This document shows, one piece after another, positions 25,917-35,469 of a DNA stretch of 39,390 nt. The position numbers were made by a program, and so were the translations under genes. The notes below the pieces were generated by a model, which had not been told where the DNA came from, did not search any database, and saw only the letters and a program-made list of their open reading frames with translations. The first letter of the stretch is position 1; each line of letters begins with the position of its first letter. The DNA is from Bacillota bacterium (GTDB taxonomy: Bacteria; Bacillota; Clostridia; Lachnospirales; Lachnospiraceae), in the NCBI GenBank assembly GCA_023392615.1, contig JAEVYT010000045.1:1-39390 (forward strand), read 5' to 3'.

Positions 25917-27278
25917 CTACACCCTTACAAGTAGTGCCACCGTTTCAACATGAACACTGTGACTGAATTGATCCACGGCTCTTACTTTTTCGAGTTTGTA
26001 ATCCTTCTCACAGAGGTACTTTAAGTCTCTTGCCAGTGTTGCGGGATCGCATGACACATAGACCACTCGTTTCGGCGCCATAGTAAGGATAGTATCTAGT
26101 AGGGTTTGGTCACAACCCTTACGGGGAGGATCTACTACGATTACGTCTGCATAGATTTTATCTTCTTTGTACGCTCTTGGCAGGACATCTTCAGCTGCCC
26201 CAACATAGAAGCGGGCGTTGTGGATATGATTTATCTCTGCATTCTTTCTGGCATCCTCAATGGCCTGAGGTATGATCTCCACACCATACACCTGCTTCGC
26301 CTTCTGAGCGAGAAACAAGGAGATTGTACCGATACCGCAATATAAATCCCAAACCACTTCATCACCCGTTAGGTTAGCGTAATCCAGCGCGATATCATAG
26401 AGCTTCTTTGTTTGAACCGGATTGACCTGATAGAAAGAAAGCGGTGAGATGCGATAGCTTACTTCTCCGATTTTATCAGTGATATATGGTTCACCCCAGA
26501 CAGGGATCACCTTACTACCAAGAATAACATTGGTCTTCTCTTTATTCACGTTCAAACAGATACTCTTCATGCCTTCTATCTTTGTTAATCCCTCAACCAA
26601 CTTATCTTTATGTGGGATATCTGTTCCGTTTATAACCAGGCATACCATGATCTCGCCGGTCTGATAACCGACTCTAGTCAAGATATGACGGAGCAATCCA
26701 TTATGGTTATCCTCCTGATAAGGCTCAATCTTATATTCTTCTATAAATGTTCTTAAGAATTCCAGCACCTTGATATTTACCTCAGCACCAATATAGCATC
26801 GCTCCGTATCGATGATGGAATGCGTCCTAGTCGCATAAAAACCGATCGCTATACTTCCGTCCTTGTTACGTCCAACCGGGAACTGGGATTTGTTACGATA
26901 GTACCAAGGGTCGTCCATTCCGCTGATTGGCTCCATCTCTATCTCTGTAAAACCACCGATTCTTAATAGACAATTACGAACCTTCTGTTCTTTATACTCC
27001 AGTTCTTTATGATAATCCACGTGCTGCAACTGGCACCCACCACACCTTGCTGCAATCGGGCAGCGTGGTTCCACTCGATATTCTGAGGGCTGAAGCAACC
27101 TGATTAGTCTTGCGTAACCATAGGTTTTTCCGGTTTTCATCACCTGAACCAGAGCTTTATCTCCCATGACGGTATCCTTAACAAACAGAGTATACCCTTC
27201 ATATTTGCCAATTCCTTCTCCCTCGGAGCCGATATCTTCGATTACTATTTCAACCTGATCATTCTTCTTTAACATCAC
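25917..27278 (-). CDS. rlmCD: 23S rRNA (uracil-5)-methyltransferase, RlmCD/RumA family
   Basis: An N-terminal TRAM domain (about 1-60) is followed by the 4Fe-4S cluster motif CPIAARCGGC (about 73-82) with a later Cys in TERCYIG. The SAM site is WDLYCGIGTISLFLA, then VVDPPRKGCD and the catalytic Cys in VYVSCDPATLARDL. It methylates uridines in 23S rRNA at C5. The 453 residues are normal. The start is GTG 27278 or ATG 27275; the ribosome site is unclear (GGATGAATTGATTAGGTG). It lies 18 nt after the yhaM gene, likely one operon. Confidence 0.9.
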   Translation of the reverse strand: MMLKKNDQVEIVIEDIGSEGEGIGKYEGYTLFVKDTVMGDKALVQVMKTGKTYGYARLIRLLQPSEYRVEPRCPIAARCGGCQLQHVDYHKELEYKEQKVRNCLLRIGGFTEIEMEPISGMDDPWYYRNKSQFPVGRNKDGSIAIGFYATRTHSIIDTERCYIGAEVNIKVLEFLRTFIEEYKIEPYQEDNHNGLLRHILTRVGYQTGEIMVCLVINGTDIPHKDKLVEGLTKIEGMKSICLNVNKEKTNVILGSKVIPVWGEPYITDKIGEVSYRISPLSFYQVNPVQTKKLYDIALDYANLTGDEVVWDLYCGIGTISLFLAQKAKQVYGVEIIPQAIEDARKNAEINHIHNARFYVGAAEDVLPRAYKEDKIYADVIVVDPPRKGCDQTLLDTILTMAPKRVVYVSCDPATLARDLKYLCEKDYKLEKVRAVDQFSHSVHVETVALLVRV

Positions 27279-27296
27279 CTAATCAATTCATCCTAT

Positions 27297-28244
27297 CTAT
27301 TTCTTCGTACTGCGCATAATATTTGATTCAAATAATCTCTGATATCCGATCCATTCCAGCTTTGGATCTGCACTATCTAGAAGTTCAGTTATGGTCTGCA
27401 TCTTCGCATCGGTATTGTCTGCAAAATGCAGTGCCATCGCCTCTGCAGTGGCAGGTTTCTTTGGAGAACCATATTCCAGTTCACCATGATGTGCCAGGAT
27501 ACAGTGAATCAGTTCATTCGCCAGCATAGTCGGGAATTTGTTCATTTTCTTAATATGGTTACCCACCTTATTCGCACCGATAAAGATATGTCCGAGAAGC
27601 TGTCCATCATTCGTATAATCATTTTCCGGAAATGTTGATAGTTCCTCCATCTTTCCGATATCATGAAAGAGTGCTGATGTAATCAATAAATCCCGATTAA
27701 GTATTGGATAGCTGGTAGTGTAGTAATCACATAACTTAACCACACTCAATGTATGCTCAAGTAATCCTCCTACAAATCCGTGATGAACACTCTTTGCTGC
27801 AGAATGGTACTTAAAGCTTTTTACAAAATCCTTATCATTGACAAAGAAATCTTCTGCAAGCGCTTTTAAGTTTACATCCTTAAGTCCGTTGATGTAATTC
27901 TTGATCTCAGTATACATTCCTTCTATATTTTTATTCGTAACCGGAAAATAATCTTCCGGATAATATTCACCTTCCTGTGCTTTATAGATTCTGCTTACAT
28001 TTAACTGAAGAGAATCCTGAAAGCTGGTTACTCTCGCATCGATATGTACGAAATCCATTGTCTCATACTGTCCTATCTCGCTGCTAAAATCCCAAATCTT
28101 TGCGTCAATTGTTCCAGTTCTATCCTGTAATATCAAAGATCCGTAGCTTTTTCCGCTTTTTCCGGTTAAAACCTGTTTTGATTTACACAGGTATATCTCA
28201 CTTTTTATAAAGTCATTCTCTCTTAATTCTTTAATAAATCTCAT
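27297..28244 (-). CDS. yhaM: 3'-5' exoribonuclease YhaM
   Basis: An N-terminal OB-fold (about 10-85; SYGSLILQDRTGTIDAKIWD) binds nucleic acid, followed by an HD domain (about 155-300) with HHGFVGGLLEHTLSV, ALFHDIGKMEEL and CILAHHGELEYGSPKKPATAEA. This pairing is YhaM, a metal-dependent exonuclease found in Firmicutes. ATG 28244 has AAAGG about 8 nt upstream; the longer frame to 28268 lacks support. The 315 residues match the family. Confidence 0.9.
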   Translation of the reverse strand: MRFIKELRENDFIKSEIYLCKSKQVLTGKSGKSYGSLILQDRTGTIDAKIWDFSSEIGQYETMDFVHIDARVTSFQDSLQLNVSRIYKAQEGEYYPEDYFPVTNKNIEGMYTEIKNYINGLKDVNLKALAEDFFVNDKDFVKSFKYHSAAKSVHHGFVGGLLEHTLSVVKLCDYYTTSYPILNRDLLITSALFHDIGKMEELSTFPENDYTNDGQLLGHIFIGANKVGNHIKKMNKFPTMLANELIHCILAHHGELEYGSPKKPATAEAMALHFADNTDAKMQTITELLDSADPKLEWIGYQRLFESNIMRSTKK

Positions 28245-28452
28245 TTTCCATACCTTTCTAATTCGCATTTCATATCTTTACTATTATACCCCACACAAAA
28301 AGATATATAAAGCATAAATTGTTTTCTATTAGAATAATGTGTCTTTACACATTCTTTCACTTGAGCGATAGCAATGCAAAACTATATCGCTACAAATCAA
28401 ACATTCTTCCTTGAAAGTTATTATACAAAGGAATTTCACAATTACATTATAT

Positions 28453-28499
28453 AAAAAGAATGTTGATAAATGGTACCTATCGGCCACTCATTTAACAAC
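28453..28499 (-). terminator. Terminator of the HtrA-like gene
   Basis: GTTGATAAATG at 28462-28472 pairs with CATTTAACAAC at 28489-28499 with one mismatch. On the minus strand it is followed by ATTCTTTTTATA. It lies 20 nt after the stop of the HtrA-like gene. The rest of the 274-bp gap before yhaM shows nothing further. Confidence 0.7.
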
Positions 28500-28518
28500 A
28501 TTCATAAGTTTTGCTTTG

Positions 28519-29820
28519 TTATTTTGCTTTTTTAGCAAGTGTCACAGTCAAGGTCAAATTCGTATCCTTGTCCTTTACGGATCTAAGAATTTTGAACTTT
28601 GCCTTTTCTCCTGACTTGAATTTATTAATTGTTTCATAGAAATTAGTCGAACTTAATATATTTCTATCGCCTACCTGAAGAATAATATCTCCATTCTGAA
28701 TTCCTGCTTTAAATGCCGGTGAATCAGCAATCACTTCCTTGACATAAATACCATTTCCAACGCCATATTGCGCTTTGGTCTCTGAATTCATATCATCTGT
28801 TTTGACTCCACAATAAATACGCGGAACCTTGTTGCCCATAGCCATTATGAATGGTCTTAGCTTACTGATGCCAATATTGGTGTTCAAGTTCTCATATCCT
28901 TTTTCCTTTAGAGCCTGTGTAATAATTCCCACTACCTGTCCTTTTAAGTCAAAGATGATGCCGTCACTGCTCTTATTATCAATGATACTAGTGTTAAATA
29001 AGTCCATCACATTATCCGTGATGCCCAAGGATATCCCTCTGCTGGTTACCATTCCATATTCCATCGATCCGGCATGTCCGTTCGGGCTTCCCAGTGCGAT
29101 AATTGGATTACCGACTAACACGGAGTAAGATTCACCTAACTTTGCAACCTGTAGATCATTCATGTATACGGTAGGAATCTCAGTGATTGGTATACTTAAT
29201 ATTGCAAGATTTAATTCTGACTCGTAATCGAGAAGTTTCGCATTCACTGACACCGTATCATTCAAAATCACTCGAACACTTTTTGCATCCTTTACCTTGT
29301 CCAATGATACTAAAACCAATAATTCGGTTGAATTCTTGTATATAATCAACCCGGTCGTATTCACTGTCTTTAGTATTGAATTTTTAAATATGTCTTCTAT
29401 CTCAAATTTACTTCTAATATTTAATATCGATTTACTGGCACTCAATGCCACTTCTTTAATATCATCATTCATGCTGATATAATCATTAATATCCGCAGGA
29501 GTATTATCCTTTACAACGACTGGTGTTACTTTCGGAGTAGGTGTTACGAAAGTGACCGGATTGGTTGGGGATGTAATATCCTCTGAAACATCATCCGATG
29601 GTAAATATACCGGTTTTCTAGCGTCATCATTTTCAAATAACTTTTTTAACCTCGGCTCTGCAACAATAATCGTAACCGAAGCAACTAACCCAAATAATAT
29701 AGCCAATAACAGAGTAAGCATAGGTGGGAAAAGCCACTTTTTAAATTTCTTCTGCTTCTGCTCAACTACCGATTCTTTTATAAATTCGTATTCCTTCTTG
29801 TCCTTTTCCTGATCAGACAT
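28519..29820 (-). CDS. Membrane-anchored HtrA-like PDZ protein, catalytic triad apparently lost
   Basis: The 433-residue protein has a charged cytoplasmic head, a TM helix (about 30-53), a Thr/Pro linker, a trypsin-like fold (about 125-310) and a PDZ domain (about 335-425; GIYVKEVIADSPAFKAGIQNGDIILQVG). The fold aligns with DegP/HtrA: TTGLIIYKN for GSGVIID, LNLAILSI for DLAVLKI, GSPNGHAGSMEYGMVTSRG for GNP...SVT.GIVS. Yet the His segment reads LVLVSLDKV with no His, the Asp is Asn in LNLAIL, and the GNSGG motif is NKSSDG (282-287). It is likely a non-proteolytic sensor or chaperone. The start at 29820 follows AAGGAG; a frame to 29958 has no site. Confidence 0.8.
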   Translation of the reverse strand: MSDQEKDKKEYEFIKESVVEQKQKKFKKWLFPPMLTLLLAILFGLVASVTIIVAEPRLKKLFENDDARKPVYLPSDDVSEDITSPTNPVTFVTPTPKVTPVVVKDNTPADINDYISMNDDIKEVALSASKSILNIRSKFEIEDIFKNSILKTVNTTGLIIYKNSTELLVLVSLDKVKDAKSVRVILNDTVSVNAKLLDYESELNLAILSIPITEIPTVYMNDLQVAKLGESYSVLVGNPIIALGSPNGHAGSMEYGMVTSRGISLGITDNVMDLFNTSIIDNKSSDGIIFDLKGQVVGIITQALKEKGYENLNTNIGISKLRPFIMAMGNKVPRIYCGVKTDDMNSETKAQYGVGNGIYVKEVIADSPAFKAGIQNGDIILQVGDRNILSSTNFYETINKFKSGEKAKFKILRSVKDKDTNLTLTVTLAKKAK

Positions 29821-29991
29821 TCCCAATCTCCTTATCGAAGTATATAAAGCCGAAACCCAGTGATGCATATTTCCTATTTTACATTCAACTTGTGAACTCG
29901 GAATGAATTTTCTGTAAACAAAATTCCCCATAATAATTGCCTCGTCCACAACCTCCATGAAATATTAGCGGTGTTTAAACTACCCTATCAA

Positions 29992-30020
29992 ATTATATAA
30001 TATTTACCAAAGAACTTCAA
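29992..30020 (-). promoter_or_regulatory. Putative sigma-A promoter of the HtrA-like gene
   Basis: On the minus strand TTGAAG (30020-30015) and TATAAT (29997-29992) are spaced 17 bp. It lies about 170 nt before the chosen start, implying a long leader. Confidence 0.55.
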
Positions 30021-30149
30021 ATCATTTTCACGATTCACAATTTAATGTTTTTGTAGTACTTTACAAATTCATTTCTTGTATGATATATTGACACTTCGCT
30101 GATTTTAACCCCAAAAACACTAATTTCCCATAATTATTTGTTTTATTTC

Positions 30150-30178
30150 TTTACAAGATAAGGTAAAATAGTTATAGA
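30150..30178 (+). promoter_or_regulatory. Putative sigma-A promoter of mutS2
   Basis: TTTACA (30150-30155) and TATAGA (30173-30178) are 17 bp apart and 74 nt before the mutS2 start. The 431-bp divergent region 29821-30251 holds this and the opposing promoter; nothing else is recognised in it. Confidence 0.55.
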
Positions 30179-30251
30179 TTTAATAAGTCAAGCATCCATA
30201 AATTATTTTATCACATCATAGAATGAAACATCCATAGGAAAGGTAAACATA

Positions 30252-32630
30252 ATGAACGACAAAGCATTAAGAACATTAGAATATCGTAAAATTATAGATA
30301 AATTAACCGCACTTGCAGCCACCGGTTACGGTAAAGAGCTATGTGTAAATCTGCTTCCAAGCACGGATATCGATGCTATCCGTAAGCAGCAAAGAGAAAC
30401 AACTGATGCACAGTCCCGTATCCTTAGAAGAGGGAGTGTATCCTTTAACGGTATCCATGATATCCGCCCTTCCCTTATGCGCTTAAAGATTGACTCCGCC
30501 TTGAACGCAACAGAACTTTTGCACATCAGCTCCGATCTGGATGCTACACTTCGTGTAAAAGCTTATGGGGGTTACACAGGCAAAGATAATGAAACACAAA
30601 CCGAGGATTCCTTAACAGAATACTTTGCACAACTTGAACCACTCACTCCCCTGAATAACGAGATTAAGCGATGCATTATCTCCGAGGAAGAAATTGCTGA
30701 TGACGCCAGCCCAAGCTTAAAATCGGTTAGACGTTCTATTAAAGTTACAAATGACAGGATTCATAGTGAGCTTTCCACCATCTTAAACTCCTCTCGCACC
30801 ATGCTTCAGGATAGCATCATAACGATGAGAAATGGTCGCTACTGTCTTCCGGTACGTTCCGAATATAAGAGTCAGTTTCAGGGCATGGTTCATGATCAGT
30901 CGTCAACAGGTTCTACTCTATTCGTGGAACCGATGGCAATTGTTCGTCTTAACAATGAATTAAAGGAACTCTCTGTAAAAGAACAAGAAGAAATCGAGAA
31001 GGTTCTTGCAGATCTGAGTAATCAAGCAGCCGAGCATATCGAAAGTCTTGAGAGTGATTTCTATACATTATCAGAACTTGATTTTATCTTCGCTAAAGGC
31101 TCTTTATCTAAACTCATGAGGGGTAGTGAACCAAGCTTTAATAATAAAAGCATCATTAATATTAAAAAGGGTCGTCATCCGTTAATTGATCCAAAGAAAG
31201 TAGTTCCAATTGATATCATGCTGGGTCAGGATTTCTCCATGCTGATTATCACAGGCCCCAATACCGGTGGTAAGACTGTCTCTCTAAAGACAGTCGGACT
31301 TTTAACCCTGATGGGGCAGGCAGGTCTTCACATCCCTGCATTCGACGGATCAGAGCTTGCTGTGTTTGAAGAAGTATATGCGGATATCGGAGATGAACAG
31401 AGTATCGAGCAAAGTCTTAGTACCTTCTCTTCACATATGACCAATATTGTAAATATATTAAAAACAGCTGATACTGGCTCTCTCGTGCTGTTTGATGAGC
31501 TTGGCGCCGGTACAGACCCAACGGAAGGTGCTGCTCTTGCTATCTCCATTCTCTCCTCGCTTCACACGAGAGGAATTCGAACGATGGCAACTACTCATTA
31601 CAGCGAACTAAAGGTATATGCACTCTCCACAGATGGGGTGTCCAATGCCTGCTGTGAATTTGATATCGAGACATTACGACCCACATATCGACTATTGATC
31701 GGTATTCCCGGTAAAAGTAATGCATTTGCAATCTCATCTAAACTTGGTCTTCCGGATTATATCATTGATGATGCGAAAGAATTAATCGGCAAACAGGATA
31801 AGAGCTTTGAAGATCTTCTCAGTGATCTGGAAGCGAGCCGAATTACCATTGAGAAAGAACAAAGTGAAATCAGCCGATACAAGGAAGAAATCGAAAAACT
31901 GAAGAAGAACCTGGATCGTAAAAATGAAAATCTGGATGCCAACCGTGACCGCATCTTAAAAGAGGCGAAGGAAGAAGCTGCAAGTATTCTTCAAGATGCA
32001 AAAGAATTTGCAGACCAAAGCATTCGTAAATATAACAAATGGATGCAGGGCGGAGCTAACATTAAGGATATGGAAAACGAACGAAACTCCTTACGTGAGC
32101 ATATGAACAAGAATACCACACCGGCTCAGAAGAAGCAGCAAAATCCCGGACAGAAGTTTAATATTAAAGATCTTAAGGTAGGAGAATCTGTGAAGGTACT
32201 AAGCCTTGGACTTAAGGGCACAGTCAGCACACTTCCAAATGCTAAGGGAGATTTATTTGTACAAATGGGTATCCTACGTTCCCAGGTCAATATTAAGGAT
32301 ATTGAAATCATTCAAGATAATTCAATTACTGCACCGGGTTATACAAAGACTCAAAGTGGTAAGATAAAGATGTCAAAATCTTCTACCATCCACCCGGAGA
32401 TAAACCTAATTGGTAAGACCGTTGATGAAGCACTTGCTGAACTGGATAAATATCTAGACGATGCATATCTTGCACATCTACCTCAGGTAACCGTTATTCA
32501 CGGCCGCGGAACAGGTGCTCTTCGTAATGCAATACAAGCACATTTGAAAAAATTAAAATACGTGAATTCCTTCCGAGTTGGTGGTGCCGGGGAAGGCGAC
32601 CACGGTGTAACCATCGTAGAATTTAAATAA
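30252..32630 (+). CDS. mutS2: MutS2, endonuclease/ribosome-rescue ATPase
   Basis: The 792-residue protein has MutS-type core and clamp helices (about 1-300), an ABC ATPase with Walker A GPNTGGKTVSLKT (about 336), Walker B LVLFDELGAGTDPTEG and ATTHYSELK, a coiled coil (about 520-630), and a C-terminal Smr domain (about 715-792) with HLPQVTVIHGRGTGALR and GGAGEGDHGVTIVEFK. It lacks the mismatch-recognition N-terminus of MutS1. Roles known for the family are suppression of homologous recombination and, in B. subtilis, splitting of collided ribosomes. AGGAAAGG precedes ATG. A two-component system follows 30 nt downstream. Confidence 0.95.
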   Translation: MNDKALRTLEYRKIIDKLTALAATGYGKELCVNLLPSTDIDAIRKQQRETTDAQSRILRRGSVSFNGIHDIRPSLMRLKIDSALNATELLHISSDLDATLRVKAYGGYTGKDNETQTEDSLTEYFAQLEPLTPLNNEIKRCIISEEEIADDASPSLKSVRRSIKVTNDRIHSELSTILNSSRTMLQDSIITMRNGRYCLPVRSEYKSQFQGMVHDQSSTGSTLFVEPMAIVRLNNELKELSVKEQEEIEKVLADLSNQAAEHIESLESDFYTLSELDFIFAKGSLSKLMRGSEPSFNNKSIINIKKGRHPLIDPKKVVPIDIMLGQDFSMLIITGPNTGGKTVSLKTVGLLTLMGQAGLHIPAFDGSELAVFEEVYADIGDEQSIEQSLSTFSSHMTNIVNILKTADTGSLVLFDELGAGTDPTEGAALAISILSSLHTRGIRTMATTHYSELKVYALSTDGVSNACCEFDIETLRPTYRLLIGIPGKSNAFAISSKLGLPDYIIDDAKELIGKQDKSFEDLLSDLEASRITIEKEQSEISRYKEEIEKLKKNLDRKNENLDANRDRILKEAKEEAASILQDAKEFADQSIRKYNKWMQGGANIKDMENERNSLREHMNKNTTPAQKKQQNPGQKFNIKDLKVGESVKVLSLGLKGTVSTLPNAKGDLFVQMGILRSQVNIKDIEIIQDNSITAPGYTKTQSGKIKMSKSSTIHPEINLIGKTVDEALAELDKYLDDAYLAHLPQVTVIHGRGTGALRNAIQAHLKKLKYVNSFRVGGAGEGDHGVTIVEFK

Positions 32631-32660
32631 TCACATAGGATGAATCGAAAGGAGTATAGT

Positions 32661-33386
32661 ATGATAGCTAAGCAAAAAATATTGATCGTGGACGATGATG
32701 TTAATATCGCTGAACTGATTTCTTTATATCTAACCAAAGAGTGTTATGATACGATGATAGTTAATGATGGTGAAGCGGCTATCAAGGAATTTCAAGAATA
32801 TAAACCAAATCTCGTGCTTCTCGACCTCATGCTTCCGGGCATAGATGGATATGAGGTATGCAGAGAGATTCGTAAAACTTCTGCCGCTCCTATCATAATG
32901 TTATCCGCTAAAGGAGAAATCTTTGATAAGGTACTGGGTCTGGAGTTAGGCGCTGATGATTATGTAATCAAACCTTTTGATTCCAAGGAACTGGTTGCCA
33001 GAGTAAGAGCAGTATTACGTCGCTTTAATCCTTCCTCCAAAGAGGAAGTGAAGGAAGAAGCACCTGTGCAATCAGGTGACTATGTGTCCTATCCCGATCT
33101 GCTTATCAATATCAGTAACTACTCCGTTCAATATTATTCAGAAACAATAGAAATGCCTCCAAAGGAATTGGAGCTATTATACTTCTTAGCTTCCCATCCT
33201 AATCAAGTATTTACCAGGGAGCAACTATTAGACCATATATGGGGTTATGAATACTTTGGTGATACCCGAACTGTGGATGTCCATATCAAGCGACTACGCG
33301 AGAAGATAAAGGATCACAGTGAATGGAGCCTCTCCACAGTGTGGGGTATCGGCTATAAATTTGATACAAAAGCTCAAAAGAAATAG
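32661..33386 (+). CDS. OmpR-family response regulator
   Basis: The 241-residue regulator has a receiver domain with D-D pair (IVDDD, 9-13), phosphoacceptor D55 (LVLLDLMLPGIDG), and K in YVIKPFD. The winged helix (about 145-238) has MPPKELELLYFLASHPNQVFTREQLLDHIWG and GDTRTVDVHIKRLREKI. ATG 32661 has AAAGGAG 7 nt upstream; the frame is open from 32640. It follows mutS2 without a terminator and precedes its kinase by 17 nt. Target genes are not evident. Confidence 0.93.
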   Translation: MIAKQKILIVDDDVNIAELISLYLTKECYDTMIVNDGEAAIKEFQEYKPNLVLLDLMLPGIDGYEVCREIRKTSAAPIIMLSAKGEIFDKVLGLELGADDYVIKPFDSKELVARVRAVLRRFNPSSKEEVKEEAPVQSGDYVSYPDLLINISNYSVQYYSETIEMPPKELELLYFLASHPNQVFTREQLLDHIWGYEYFGDTRTVDVHIKRLREKIKDHSEWSLSTVWGIGYKFDTKAQKK

Positions 33387-33403
33387 AAAGGTTGGTATCA
33401 CCG

Positions 33404-34807
33404 ATGAAGAATACCTTATTGTATAGACTAATCATCTGTTATTTGTTTGCTGGAGTACTTATATTCGTACTTCTGAACACTTATGGCATGGGTCTGTTGG
33501 AGAAGCGTCTGAAGTCAGATAAAACCGAATGTCTTGCTGCTGAGGCCGATCTGATTCAGGACAAATATCTCTCCACTTTCAACGATGAAGAGCACTCCTT
33601 AACTGATCTATCTCTTCAGCTCAAATCCATCGAAACTTATCTAGGTATTCGTGTGTGGATTGTTAATACCGACGGTATCATCGTTGCTGATAGCAGCGGA
33701 AGTGCTGTATCACTAAATGTCAACGACTTGGATCAAAAACTTCTAAACGAAAATATTTCAGAAAACAATTACTTTAGCAATGTTTTTACCGAGCCAATGA
33801 TTAGTTTAACTCGTAAGGTAACCTACAACTATGATTTAAGTGGATATATCATTCTTCATATATCCCAGAAAAGCATCAAGGATGAGGCTGTATATTACTT
33901 TGATGTAATTAATATATGCTTCTTAATATTCCTACCTCTCCTATTCTTGCTCTTCTTATATATTTACTTTATCACTGCCATACCATTGAGGAATTTAATG
34001 AGGGCAGCAAAAGAGTACTCCTCCGGCAACTATAATTACGCGCTGGTTTTAAAGGGTCTAAGTGAATATCGTGATCTTGGTGCTGCAATCACCTATATGT
34101 CCGGTGAATTAGCGAATCTAGATCACTATCAGAAAAAATTTGTTGCAAATATCTCTCATGATTTTCGTTCTCCTCTTACCTCAATTAAGGGGTATGCGGA
34201 AGCCATCAAGGATGGAACCATCCCCTATGAGATGCAAGACAAATACCTGAACATCATCTTATTTGAAGCTGATCGTTTAACCAAGTTAACCTCCAGTCTT
34301 CTTGAGTTAAATCGTATTGAAAATAAGGGCGGTATGCTTGATATTACCACTTTTGACATACACATGATCATCAAAAAGACAGCCGAGAGCTTCGAAGGAA
34401 CCTGCCGCAACAAAAAGGTAACACTCAATCTTATCTTCTTTGCGAAAGAAGCATTGGTAGATGCCGACATGGGTAAGATCCAACAGGTATTATACAATCT
34501 AATTGATAATGCAATCAAATTCAGTCACACAAACTCAACGATAAAAGTAACTACTGCTGAAAAAGGTGAAAAAGTCATGATCTCGGTGAAGGATTACGGT
34601 ATTGGTATTCCTAAGGATTCCATCAAGAAGATATGGGAACGTTTTTATAAGATTGATTCCTCACGAGGCAAGGATAAGAAGGGCACCGGTCTCGGCCTGT
34701 CCATCACGAAGGAGATAATCCAATCACACGGAGAGAACATTAATGTAATCAGTACGGAAGGTGTTGGAACCGAATTCTCCTTCTCCTTGAAGAAGACCCC
34801 GGAATAG
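33404..34807 (+). CDS. Membrane sensor histidine kinase
   Basis: TM1 (about 8-28) and TM2 (about 165-190) enclose an extracytoplasmic sensor region of about 135 residues with a PAS/CACHE-like VWIVNTDGIIVADSSGS. After a HAMP linker come HisKA FVANISHDFRSPLTSIKGYAEAIKDG (phospho-His near 250) and HATPase with LYNLIDNAIKFS, DYGIGIPKD and GTGLGLSI. It pairs with the upstream regulator. The ATG at 33404 is 12 nt from AGAAAGG; a TTG four codons earlier would be too close. The stop is TAG. The signal is unknown. Confidence 0.9.
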   Translation: MKNTLLYRLIICYLFAGVLIFVLLNTYGMGLLEKRLKSDKTECLAAEADLIQDKYLSTFNDEEHSLTDLSLQLKSIETYLGIRVWIVNTDGIIVADSSGSAVSLNVNDLDQKLLNENISENNYFSNVFTEPMISLTRKVTYNYDLSGYIILHISQKSIKDEAVYYFDVINICFLIFLPLLFLLFLYIYFITAIPLRNLMRAAKEYSSGNYNYALVLKGLSEYRDLGAAITYMSGELANLDHYQKKFVANISHDFRSPLTSIKGYAEAIKDGTIPYEMQDKYLNIILFEADRLTKLTSSLLELNRIENKGGMLDITTFDIHMIIKKTAESFEGTCRNKKVTLNLIFFAKEALVDADMGKIQQVLYNLIDNAIKFSHTNSTIKVTTAEKGEKVMISVKDYGIGIPKDSIKKIWERFYKIDSSRGKDKKGTGLGLSITKEIIQSHGENINVISTEGVGTEFSFSLKKTPE

Positions 34808-34840
34808 GGATATAGGATAACATAATTCTTTTAAGTAACC

Positions 34841-34890
34841 ATGTTATATGCCACACACTGTTCTTCCAAGCAGTGTGTGGCATATAACAT
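34841..34890 (+). terminator. Perfect 20-bp inverted repeat after the kinase gene
   Basis: The 20-nt arm at 34841-34860 (ATGTTATATGCCACACACTG) is repeated exactly as complement at 34871-34890, with a 10-nt loop. It is 33 nt after the kinase stop. The tail TATTCCTACT is not a T run, so termination may be weak on this strand; it could also protect the mRNA end. A frame beginning in it (34841-35218) is not a credible gene. Confidence 0.6.
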
Positions 34891-34953
34891 TATTCCTACT
34901 AATTATTTTATCTACATCCCTTTATACTTTTATACTGCCTTAATTACAAAATC

Positions 34954-34987
34954 AAAAAAGGCCACACCGGATAAACTGTGCAGCCTC
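34954..34987 (-). terminator. Rho-independent terminator facing a gene-less stretch
   Basis: On the minus strand AGGC-TG-CAC pairs with GTG-TG-GCCT around a 10-nt loop and is followed by TTTTTT. No minus-strand protein gene ends nearby, so it would end the transcript proposed from the promoter-like site at 35380-35439. Confidence 0.6.
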
Positions 34988-35379
<392 letters not shown>

Positions 35380-35439
35380 AGTTTATATAAAAAGATTGAA
35401 ATAATATATTCCTTTTCGTACCAAAATTTGTTGCTTTTC
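35380..35439 (-). promoter_or_regulatory. Promoter-like site with 22-bp-period direct repeats (copy 1)
   Basis: Read on the plus strand, ATTCCTTTTC (35408-35417) and GTTGCTTTTC (35430-35439) are 22 bp apart start to start. AGTTTATA (minus: TATAAACT) lies 20 bp before the first repeat. The same elements with identical spacing occur at 36113-36172. This is the pattern of an activator binding two sites in place of a -35, pointing to minus-strand transcription. Confidence 0.5.
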
Positions 35440-35469
35440 GTTGGTTTTAGTTGGTTTTAGTTGGTTTTC
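35440..35469. repeat. Three tandem 10-bp units
   Basis: GTTGGTTTTA twice and GTTGGTTTTC once, directly after the promoter-like repeats and running into the 3' end of the TPR remnant, whose stop codon lies within the array. Confidence 0.8.
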
